This document shows, in pieces, positions 50,932 to 58,288 of a DNA stretch of 64,000 bases. Source of the stretch: CAVTWY01 sp963738575. GTDB lineage: Bacteria; Pseudomonadota; Gammaproteobacteria; Burkholderiales; Burkholderiaceae_C. Location: NCBI GenBank assembly GCA_963738575.1, contig CAVTWY010000002.1, positions 186,001 to 250,000 of the forward strand, given 5' to 3'. Positions within the stretch are counted from its first letter, which is position 1. The number at the start of each line of letters is the position of its first letter. The notes below the pieces were generated by a model that saw only the letters and a list, made by a program, of their open reading frames with translations, searched no databases and was not told where the DNA came from. Position numbers and translations under genes: made by a program.

Positions 50932-51968
50932 CGCAGTTGCTGCGCGGCGTGGACGCCAGCCTGGTCGCAGCGTTTGTTGAGGTTCTGGGGCGGTGCGGTG
51001 TGAAACGCGGTGACGCCTGCACCGTGCTGGCCGAAACGCGATCACGCTGCGCTTTGGTTGGGGCTGCTGAGCTGGCCTTGTCGCAATTGGGGGCGCGTGC
51101 TGCCACGCTGATCCTGCCCAGCCGCGCGCCGACGGCCCCAGCGCCTGTCCGCTCCACAGGCGCCAGCGACGTCATTCAAGGGTTGGAACCCGCCGTGCAA
51201 GCCCTGGCGGCCAGCGTGCTGGTGGTCGATTGCACCGTTGAAGGTTTGCAACACGCCGCTGAGCTGCCCCGCATCTTGCAAGGTGGTGCGCGCGTGCTGG
51301 TGGTTAGCAACGAGCACCCAGAGATTTTGATGCGCTGCCTGCCGCAAGCTGCCGATGAGGGTGTGGCGCGCGAGGCCATGCGACGACTCAAGCGTGCCAA
51401 ACGCATGCACGTATCGTCCGCAGCAGGCACTGATCTGTGGATTGATCTGGAGGGCGCGCGCGTGGGTGGGGTTTGGGGGTACACCAACAAGCCTGGCACT
51501 TTGACGCACTGGCCTGGTGGTTTGGTGTTGGCGTTCCCGGCTGCTGGCTCGGTGCGTGGCAGCTTGGTGTTGGACCAAGGTGATGTCAACCTAACCTTCA
51601 AAAACTACCTGCAGGACCCCGTCCGACTTTTGATCGAGGACGACCACGCCGTGACCATCGAGGGGGAATCCACCGACGCGCAGATGATGCGAGGGTACTA
51701 TGCCGCGTGGGGCGACCGCTCGGCCTATGCCGTCTCCCATGTGGGCTGGGGGCTCAACCGGCAAGCGCGGTGGGACGCCATGACTTTTTACGACAAGGCC
51801 GATTTCAACGGCACCGAGCTGCGCGCCTTTGCTGGCAATTTTTTGTATTCGACAGGGGCCAACGAAGTGGCGGGGCGCCATACGCTGGGGCACTTTGACT
51901 TGCCACTGCGTGGATGCACGGTGAGCCTTGATGGCGAGTTGGTGGTTGACGCTGGCCAACTTCTCTGA
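50928..51968 (+). CDS. NicX-like iron-dependent dioxygenase (2,5-dihydroxypyridine 5,6-dioxygenase family)
   Basis: The 346-residue protein resembles NicX of the aerobic nicotinate pathway, an unusual Fe(II) extradiol-like dioxygenase with an aminopeptidase-T-like fold. NicX opens 2,5-dihydroxypyridine to N-formylmaleamate. The C-terminal half matches best: YTNKPGTLTHWPGGLVLAFP, GSLVLDQGDVNLTFKNYL, VSHVGWGLNRQARWDAMTFY and TLGHFDLPLRGCTVSLDG. The presumed iron ligands, His in SHVGWG and His and Asp in GHFDLPLR, are all present. The true substrate here is unknown. It starts with GTG, coupled to the flavin reductase. An alpha/beta hydrolase follows 13 bases later, as nicD-type enzymes accompany nicX in known pathways. 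Confidence 0.82.
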   Translation: MTQLLRGVDASLVAAFVEVLGRCGVKRGDACTVLAETRSRCALVGAAELALSQLGARAATLILPSRAPTAPAPVRSTGASDVIQGLEPAVQALAASVLVVDCTVEGLQHAAELPRILQGGARVLVVSNEHPEILMRCLPQAADEGVAREAMRRLKRAKRMHVSSAAGTDLWIDLEGARVGGVWGYTNKPGTLTHWPGGLVLAFPAAGSVRGSLVLDQGDVNLTFKNYLQDPVRLLIEDDHAVTIEGESTDAQMMRGYYAAWGDRSAYAVSHVGWGLNRQARWDAMTFYDKADFNGTELRAFAGNFLYSTGANEVAGRHTLGHFDLPLRGCTVSLDGELVVDAGQLL

Positions 51969-51981
51969 AGGGAAGCCTGAC

Positions 51982-52806
51982 ATGACTGAAGCTTTGGTCG
52001 CGGATGCACCTCTAGCGCACTTGCGCTGGGGCGACGGCGACACCGTGGTGGTGTTGTTGCATGGCATCGGCGGCGGCCGACAAGCCTGGGGTGACTTGGT
52101 TTCCAACACAGGCGCATTGATGGCCGACGCAGGGTTTTTGGTGCTTGCGGCCGATCTGCCTGGTTATGGCGATTCGCCTGCGGTGGCGCCCTACACCATG
52201 GCCAACATCGCCCAGCGCGTAGTCGAATTGATCGTTTCCTATGGCCGCAGGCGCTGTGTGCTCGTGGGCCACAGCATGGGCGGCATGGTGGCCCAAGAGG
52301 TCGTGGCACGTCGGGCCGACCTTGTGCACGGATTGGTCATCAGCGCCTCTTCCCCTGCATTTGGCAAGCCCGACGGTGCATGGCAGCAGCAGTTTTTGCG
52401 CGAGCGATTGCAGGTGTTGGACGACGGCAAGGGCATGATGGGGTTGGCACCAGCTTTGGTGCGAGGGATGGCGGCCCCCGACACGCCACACGCACGTTTG
52501 GCCCGTGCGACCCTCATCATGGCCAATGTCCCCGAAGTTACCTACCGGCAAGCCTTGCAGGCCTTGATGGGTTTTGACCGACGCGCCATGCTTTCGACGC
52601 TGTCCATGCCAGTGCTCTGCCTAGCCGGTGAGCTGGATCGCAATGCGCCGCCAAACGTGATGAAACAGATGGCGCAGCACATCGCGGGGGCATCGTTTGT
52701 CTGCTTGCCAGGGGTGGGGCATTTGGCGAACATGGAGGCGCCCGACGATTTCAATCAAACTGTGATGGGGTTCTTGATGCAGCACTTCAGCCCCCCGCCA
52801 CCATGA
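51982..52806 (+). CDS. alpha/beta hydrolase, NicD-like in context
   Basis: The 274-residue protein is a classical alpha/beta-fold hydrolase. The oxyanion hole lies at VVLLHGIGGGRQAWG, the nucleophile elbow at VLVGHSMGGMVAQEV (Ser), an acid at LAGELDRNAPP (Asp) and the His at LPGVGHLANMEAPDDFNQTV. Next to a NicX-like dioxygenase it is a candidate for hydrolysing the ring-opened amide, as NicD does with N-formylmaleamate, but this is inferred from context. A good Shine-Dalgarno sequence (AAGGGA) precedes the ATG at 51982. The stop overlaps the next gene (ATGA). Confidence 0.85.
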   Translation: MTEALVADAPLAHLRWGDGDTVVVLLHGIGGGRQAWGDLVSNTGALMADAGFLVLAADLPGYGDSPAVAPYTMANIAQRVVELIVSYGRRRCVLVGHSMGGMVAQEVVARRADLVHGLVISASSPAFGKPDGAWQQQFLRERLQVLDDGKGMMGLAPALVRGMAAPDTPHARLARATLIMANVPEVTYRQALQALMGFDRRAMLSTLSMPVLCLAGELDRNAPPNVMKQMAQHIAGASFVCLPGVGHLANMEAPDDFNQTVMGFLMQHFSPPPP

Positions 52807-54080
52807 CACCACCCACCACTCCCATGCCGATGCCGATGCCGATGCCCATTGCGGGCAACACGTCGCTGCTCACGCCCCAGCAACGTGACTTGATTGCCGT
52901 CGTGCAGGACCTGGGCCAGCGTTGTTTTGCACCGCGCGCAGCCACCCACGACCGCGAGGCCAGCTTTCCGTTCGAAAACTACGACGACCTTCGTGCCGCC
53001 GGGTTGTTGGGCATTTGTGTGCCCAAGCGCCACGGCGGGCATGGCGCTGACTTTGCCACTTACGTGATGGTTGCGGCCGAAATGGGGCGACACTGTGGCG
53101 CCACGGCGTTGTCGTTCAACATGCACGTGTCGTCGTGCTTGTGGAGCGGCCTGATTGCCGACGCGCTTGACATGACCTCCGCGCAACGCGACGACCACGA
53201 GGCCAACCGAGCCCTTCATTTTGATCGCATCGTGCGCGAAGGCAAGATTTACTCCCAGCCATTCTCGGAGGGTGGCGCTGCCGCAGCGGGCAAAGCGCCT
53301 TGGGGTACGTTGGCGCGCAGGGTGGACGATGGCTACGTCGTCACAGGCAAAAAAATCTTCGCCTCGCTGTCAGGTGCGGCCGATTACTACGGCATCTTGT
53401 GCACCATTGACAAACCAGGTGCGACCGTTAAAGACTCGCTCTACGTTGCGATCCCGTCCGACGCACCCGGCGTCACGGTGTCGGGCGTGTGGGACCCCCT
53501 GGGCATGCGCGGCACGGTGAGTCGAACGCTCACCTTTGAAAACGTGCACGTACCCAACAGCGCGCGGCTGATGCCCGAGGGCTTGTATGCCCAAGCAGCC
53601 ACGCGCTTTCCGCACATGTTTGCCACACTGTCTCCCACCTACATGGGCATTGCGCAGGCTGCGTACGACTTCACAGTTCAATACTTGCGCGGAGAAATGC
53701 CAGGCACCCCGCCAGTAAAGCGGCGAATGCACCCCACCAAACAATTGGCGGTGGCGCAAATGCGGGTTGCGTTGGAGCAAACGCGTGCGCTCTTCCTGCA
53801 AAACGCCCGCGATGCGTGTGTAGACCCTGACAAGGACACGCGCATGCGGTTGCTGGCCGCGCACTACACCATCATGGAGAACGCCAACGATTTGGCCCGC
53901 TTGGCCGTGCGCACCTGCGGCGGGCAGTCCATGCTCAAGTCCTTGTCGCTCGAACGGCTCTACCGTGATTCGCGTTGTGGCTCGTTGATGCTTCCGTGGA
54001 CTGCTGAGCTGTGCCTGGATCGCCTGGGGCGTGAGTGCCTGTACGAATCGGGCGAGAGGGACGAGGCCATCGATGCCTGA
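52803..54080 (+). CDS. acyl-CoA dehydrogenase-fold flavoprotein lacking the usual catalytic Glu
   Basis: The 425-residue protein has the acyl-CoA dehydrogenase fold: an N-terminal helical domain (YDDLRAAGLLGICVPKRHGGHG), the beta domain (SQPFSEGGAAAAGKAP, DGYVVTGKKIFASLSGAADY) and the C-terminal helices (CGGQSMLKSLSLERLYRDSR). Where most family members carry the catalytic Glu (the YEGT-type region), this one reads CGSLMLPWTAELC. I also see no Glu at the alternative helix-G site (FPHMFATLSPTYMG). It may thus be a flavin monooxygenase of the same fold (group D) or use another base. Residues 6-15 are a Met-Pro repeat from an ATGCCG hexamer repeat, which leaves the exact start ambiguous. Confidence 0.83.
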   Translation: MTPPTTPMPMPMPMPIAGNTSLLTPQQRDLIAVVQDLGQRCFAPRAATHDREASFPFENYDDLRAAGLLGICVPKRHGGHGADFATYVMVAAEMGRHCGATALSFNMHVSSCLWSGLIADALDMTSAQRDDHEANRALHFDRIVREGKIYSQPFSEGGAAAAGKAPWGTLARRVDDGYVVTGKKIFASLSGAADYYGILCTIDKPGATVKDSLYVAIPSDAPGVTVSGVWDPLGMRGTVSRTLTFENVHVPNSARLMPEGLYAQAATRFPHMFATLSPTYMGIAQAAYDFTVQYLRGEMPGTPPVKRRMHPTKQLAVAQMRVALEQTRALFLQNARDACVDPDKDTRMRLLAAHYTIMENANDLARLAVRTCGGQSMLKSLSLERLYRDSRCGSLMLPWTAELCLDRLGRECLYESGERDEAIDA

Positions 54081-54171
54081 AGGGGCGTTTGCGGCGACCC
54101 GCAACTCAAGGTTCCCTTGACAGTGAAGCGTGGGGGTTGTGCATGCATGACTGGTTTCACCTAACGCGACG

Positions 54172-55605
54172 ATGCCTCGTGCACCGACCTTCGTGAAACC
54201 CAGTTTGTTGTACCAGTGCTTGCAGCGCCAGGTGCAAGCCCGGCCTGACGCCATTGCGATTGTCGACGTTGATCGGCACTGGACCTACGCCGAAATAGAT
54301 GCCCTGGTGGCGCATTGGGTTGACAACGAGTTGGCTGGCCTGCCCCCAGGGGCCGCCTTTGGTTGGCTCGGCGCCAACAGCGCGGCCATGGTGGCGTCGT
54401 TGTTTGCTTGTGCGCAACTGCACCTGCGATGGGTGCCACTCAATTGGCGACTTGCCGCGCCCGAGTTACGCGCCATGGCCCGGCACGCTGGGCTGGTGCG
54501 CTGGCACGCCGACGGCGCGTTGACGGCCCTCGAAGGCGAGGCGCCAAGCGCTGCACCCGATGGCAATCACTTCGATGACTTGTTGTTGGTTTACACGTCG
54601 GGCACCACCGGGGAACCCAAGGGTGCCGTGCACACGCAAGCTGCGGTGGTTGCCAACCTGCGCGCAGCCATTGACGCTCAGGGTTTGAATGAAAACTCGC
54701 GAGTCTTGGCGGTGTTGCCGCTGTTTCATGTGGGCGGCCTGTGCATTCAAGTGCTCCCGACGTTGGCCGCTGGCGGCACAGTCAAGTTGCACGCGAGGTT
54801 TGACGCAGCGGCGTGGTTGGTCGACGTGGCAGCGTTTCGAGCCACCACGAGCTTGATGGTACCTGCAACCATGCACGCCATCCTTGCGCACCCTTTGTGG
54901 CCAACCAGCGATCTTTCATCGCTTGCGTTTGTCAGTGCTGGCTCATCCATCGTGCCGTTGCCGCTGATTGCAGGGTTTCATGCGCGCGGCGTGCCGGTTG
55001 CACAGGTGTATGGCGCCACAGAAACAGGCCCTGTAACGATGGTGCTGCGCCCGCATGACGCCATGGCTCACGCGGGGTCGGTGGGCCGTCCGGCGCTTGG
55101 GGTGCAGGTTCGGCTAGAAGACCGTGAGGTCTGGGTGCAAGCCCCCAACTTGGCCCGCGGTTATCACCGTCTGCCCAATGACGCCGCCTTTGAGGGTGGT
55201 TGGTTCAAAACAGGTGATTTGGCGACGGTCGACGATGCAGGTCATCACCGAATCGTCGGTCGCCGCAAAGACGTCATCATTTCGGGCGGTGAAAACATTG
55301 ATCCAGCCGAAATTGAAAACCTGGTGGCTGGTGTAGAGGGCGTTGCCGAGTGCGCCGTGGTGGGCATACCGGATGCCCGGTGGGGTGAGGTGCCGGTTGT
55401 GGTGGTGGTGAGGGCGACGGGTGCCCAGGTCACTGAAGTACACGTTCGAGCCGCATGGGTTGATCGATTGGCGCGCTTCAAGCACCCGCAGCGCATCGTT
55501 TTTGTGGCATCGCTGCCCAAAACTGCACTGGGCAAGGTCCAGCGGAGCCTTTTGACACCGTCATGGATTGACGCTGGTCAGAGCGGATCGACACCGAACC
55601 CTTGA
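54172..55605 (+). CDS. AMP-dependent acyl-CoA synthetase/ligase
   Basis: The 477-residue protein is a member of the ANL family that activates a carboxylic acid to its CoA thioester through an adenylate. Motifs are LLVYTSGTTGEPKGAVHT (A3), LPLFHVGGLCIQ, VYGATETGPVTMV (A5), GWFKTGDLATVDDAGHHRIVGRRKDVIISGGENIDPAEIE (A7-A8, split here by its length) and LPKTALGKVQR with the catalytic Lys. Similarity is to MenE and 4-chlorobenzoate ligases, so an aromatic or medium acid is possible. It lies 91 bases after the dehydrogenase-like gene and probably completes the same catabolic cluster. No strong Shine-Dalgarno sequence precedes the ATG. Confidence 0.88.
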   Translation: MPRAPTFVKPSLLYQCLQRQVQARPDAIAIVDVDRHWTYAEIDALVAHWVDNELAGLPPGAAFGWLGANSAAMVASLFACAQLHLRWVPLNWRLAAPELRAMARHAGLVRWHADGALTALEGEAPSAAPDGNHFDDLLLVYTSGTTGEPKGAVHTQAAVVANLRAAIDAQGLNENSRVLAVLPLFHVGGLCIQVLPTLAAGGTVKLHARFDAAAWLVDVAAFRATTSLMVPATMHAILAHPLWPTSDLSSLAFVSAGSSIVPLPLIAGFHARGVPVAQVYGATETGPVTMVLRPHDAMAHAGSVGRPALGVQVRLEDREVWVQAPNLARGYHRLPNDAAFEGGWFKTGDLATVDDAGHHRIVGRRKDVIISGGENIDPAEIENLVAGVEGVAECAVVGIPDARWGEVPVVVVVRATGAQVTEVHVRAAWVDRLARFKHPQRIVFVASLPKTALGKVQRSLLTPSWIDAGQSGSTPNP

Positions 55606-55630
55606 ACGTCGCGCAGGTGGCACCACATAC
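55601..55630 (+). promoter_or_regulatory. sigma-32 (heat-shock) type promoter of clpB
   Basis: CTTGAAC at 55601-55607 and CCACATAC at 55623-55630 are separated by 15 bases. They match the sigma-32 consensus (CTTGAAA, 11-16 bases, CCCCATNT) at 6 of 7 and 5 of 7 defined positions. Transcription would start about 15 bases before the clpB ATG. The -35 box overlaps the stop codon of the CoA ligase gene. Heat-shock control of clpB by sigma-32 is well known in proteobacteria. Confidence 0.75.
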
Positions 55631-55651
55631 ACCCGCAATGGAGAAAACATC

Positions 55652-58249
55652 ATGCGACTTGACAAACTGACATCCCGCTTTCAAGAGGCGCTGGCCGACG
55701 CCCAAAGCTTGGCCGTTAACGCCGACAACCCCTACATCGAGCCAGCGCACCTGCTGGCAGCCATGCTTTCGCAAGCCGACGGGCCTGGTGCCTTGATCGA
55801 CCGAGCCGGCGCCAAGGTGGCGGCCCTTCGAACAGCTGCGGACGTTGCCATGGCAGGCCTGCCACAGGTGCAAGGGCAAGGGCAGGTGGTGCAACCGGGC
55901 CGTGACTTGATGGCCTTGCTGCAGGGGGCCGAAAAAGAGGCCACCAAGCAGGGTGACCAATTCATCGCGAGCGAGATGTTTTTGCTGGCGCTTGCCGACA
56001 GCAAATCCGATTTGGGCGGGGTCGTGCGCGGCCATGGGCTCACACGCAAGGCCCTCGAGTCCGCGATCCTGGCGGTGCGTGGCGGGCAAAAGGTGGATTC
56101 GGCAGACGCGGAAGGCCAGCGCGAGGCTTTGAAGAAGTACACGCTTGACCTCACCGAGCGTGCTGAACGGGGCAAGCTCGACCCGGTGATTGGGCGTGAC
56201 GACGAAATCCGCCGCGCCATCCAGGTGCTGCAACGACGTACCAAAAACAACCCGGTGTTGATTGGCGAACCAGGCGTTGGCAAGACGGCCATCGTGGAAG
56301 GCTTGGCCCAACGCATCGTCGCCGGCGAAGTGCCCGAATCACTCAAGAACAAGCGCGTGCTGGTGTTGGACATGGCTGGCCTGCTGGCGGGCGCCAAGTT
56401 TCGGGGAGAGTTTGAAGAGCGGCTCAAGGCCGTGCTCAAAGAAGTGGCCCAGGACGAGGGGCGCATCATTTTGTTCATTGACGAGTTGCACACGATGGTG
56501 GGTGCCGGCAAGGCAGAGGGCGCGATGGACGCTGGCAACATGCTCAAGCCAGCTCTGGCACGCGGCGAGTTGCATTGCATCGGCGCCACCACGCTCAACG
56601 AGTACCGCAAATACGTCGAAAAAGACGCGGCACTTGAACGTCGGTTTCAAAAGGTGATGGTGCAAGAACCTTCGGTCGAGGACACCATCGCCATCTTGCG
56701 TGGCTTGCAGGAAAAGTACGAAGTGCACCATGGTGTCGAGATCACCGACCCGGCCATCGTCGCGGCCGCAGAGCTTTCAAACCGCTACATCACGGACCGC
56801 TTTTTGCCTGACAAGGCCATCGACTTGATCGACGAAGCCGCTGCCAAAATCAAAATCGAGATTGACTCCAAACCCGAAGTGCTCGACAAGCTCCAGCGCC
56901 GCATGATTCAGCTCAAGATCGAGTTTGAAGCGGTCAAGAAAGAAAAAGACGAAGCGTCGCAGCGCCGCAAGCAGCTGATCGAAGAAGAACTGGCCAAGCT
57001 TCAGCGCGACTACAACGACCTGGAAGTGGTGTGGATGGCCGAGAAGGCCGCCGCGCAGGGCTCGGCCCACGTGAAAGAGGCCATCGATCGCATCAAGTTT
57101 CAGGTGGAAGAGCTGAAACGCAAGGGCGACTTTGACAAAGTGGCCGAACTGCAATACGGCCGTTTGCCAGAGCTTGAGGCCAAACTGCAAGAGGCTCACG
57201 CCAAAGAAAGCAGCAAGGCCAAAGGCACAGGCGGCACGCCGCAGTTGCTGCGCACGATGGTGGGCGCCGAAGAAATTGCCGAGGTGGTGTCACGTGCCAC
57301 GGGCATTCCTGTCAGCAAACTGATGCAGGGCGAGCGCGAAAAGCTGCTGCAAATGGAGGCCAAGCTGCACGAACGCGTGGTGGGCCAAGACGAAGCCATC
57401 ACGGCCGTGGCCGACGCCATCCGTCGCGCCAGGGCAGGCTTGTCAGACCCCAACCGACCCACGGGGTCGTTCTTGTTCTTGGGCCCCACTGGCGTTGGCA
57501 AGACCGAGCTTTGCAAGGCATTGGCTGGGTTCTTGTTTGACAGCGAAGACCACATGATCCGGGTCGACATGAGCGAGTTCATGGAGAAGCACTCAGTGAG
57601 CCGGCTCATCGGCGCGCCGCCCGGTTACGTGGGGTACGACGAAGGTGGCACGCTTACCGAGGCGGTGCGGCGCAAACCTTACAGCGTGATTCTTTTGGAC
57701 GAAGTCGAGAAGGCACACCCCGATGTGTTCAACGTCTTGCTGCAAGTGCTGGACGACGGGCGCTTGACCGATGGGCAAGGGCGCACGGTTGACTTCAAGA
57801 ACACGGTGATCGTGATGACCAGCAACCTGGGCTCATCCCTCATCATGCAAATGGCGGGGCAGTCGCACCAGCGCATCCATGATGCCGTTTGGGAGGAGGT
57901 GAAGCAACACTTCCGCCCCGAATTCTTGAACCGCATCGACGAGACGGTGGTGTTCCACGCCCTGGACGAAGGGCACATCCAGAACATCGCGCGCATTCAG
58001 TTGCGGCAGCTGGAGCTGCGTCTGGCCAAGATGGACATGAAGCTTGACGTGTCAGCACAAGCGTTGGCGGAGATTGCCAAGGTTGGGTTTGACCCTGTGT
58101 TTGGGGCGCGCCCACTGAAGCGGGCGATTCAACAGCGCATCGAGAACCCCGTGTCCAAGTTGATCTTGCAGGGCAAGTTTGGCCCCAACGACGTGATTCC
58201 GGTGCAGGTCGACGGCGGTGTGTTTACGTTTGATCGCGTGGTGCATTGA
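55652..58249 (+). CDS. clpB: ATP-dependent disaggregase ClpB
   Basis: ClpB rescues aggregated proteins together with DnaK. The 865-residue protein has an N-domain (MRLDKLTSRFQEALADAQSL), AAA-1 with Walker A GEPGVGKTAIVEGLAQR and Walker B IILFIDELHTMVGAG, and a long M-domain coiled coil (LDKLQRRMIQLKIEFEAVKK onward). AAA-2 has Walker A FLGPTGVGKTELCKALAG and Walker B VILLDEVEKAHPDVFNVLLQ. The C-terminal domain ends in FDPVFGARPLKRAIQQRIEN. The ATG at 55652 has GGAG 9 bases upstream and is preferred to a longer frame that would begin inside the CoA ligase gene. The gene seems unrelated to the catabolic cluster before it. Confidence 0.97.
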   Translation: MRLDKLTSRFQEALADAQSLAVNADNPYIEPAHLLAAMLSQADGPGALIDRAGAKVAALRTAADVAMAGLPQVQGQGQVVQPGRDLMALLQGAEKEATKQGDQFIASEMFLLALADSKSDLGGVVRGHGLTRKALESAILAVRGGQKVDSADAEGQREALKKYTLDLTERAERGKLDPVIGRDDEIRRAIQVLQRRTKNNPVLIGEPGVGKTAIVEGLAQRIVAGEVPESLKNKRVLVLDMAGLLAGAKFRGEFEERLKAVLKEVAQDEGRIILFIDELHTMVGAGKAEGAMDAGNMLKPALARGELHCIGATTLNEYRKYVEKDAALERRFQKVMVQEPSVEDTIAILRGLQEKYEVHHGVEITDPAIVAAAELSNRYITDRFLPDKAIDLIDEAAAKIKIEIDSKPEVLDKLQRRMIQLKIEFEAVKKEKDEASQRRKQLIEEELAKLQRDYNDLEVVWMAEKAAAQGSAHVKEAIDRIKFQVEELKRKGDFDKVAELQYGRLPELEAKLQEAHAKESSKAKGTGGTPQLLRTMVGAEEIAEVVSRATGIPVSKLMQGEREKLLQMEAKLHERVVGQDEAITAVADAIRRARAGLSDPNRPTGSFLFLGPTGVGKTELCKALAGFLFDSEDHMIRVDMSEFMEKHSVSRLIGAPPGYVGYDEGGTLTEAVRRKPYSVILLDEVEKAHPDVFNVLLQVLDDGRLTDGQGRTVDFKNTVIVMTSNLGSSLIMQMAGQSHQRIHDAVWEEVKQHFRPEFLNRIDETVVFHALDEGHIQNIARIQLRQLELRLAKMDMKLDVSAQALAEIAKVGFDPVFGARPLKRAIQQRIENPVSKLILQGKFGPNDVIPVQVDGGVFTFDRVVH

Positions 58250-58288
58250 CGGGTGATGGGCCCGTCGTGCTGAGGCCTCAGAGGGCGG

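Noticed and set aside
54117..54145. TTGACA sequence before the CoA ligase as a sigma-70 promoter
   Set aside because: The -35 is perfect, but at 17 bases spacing only TGCATG is found, which is a poor -10 box.
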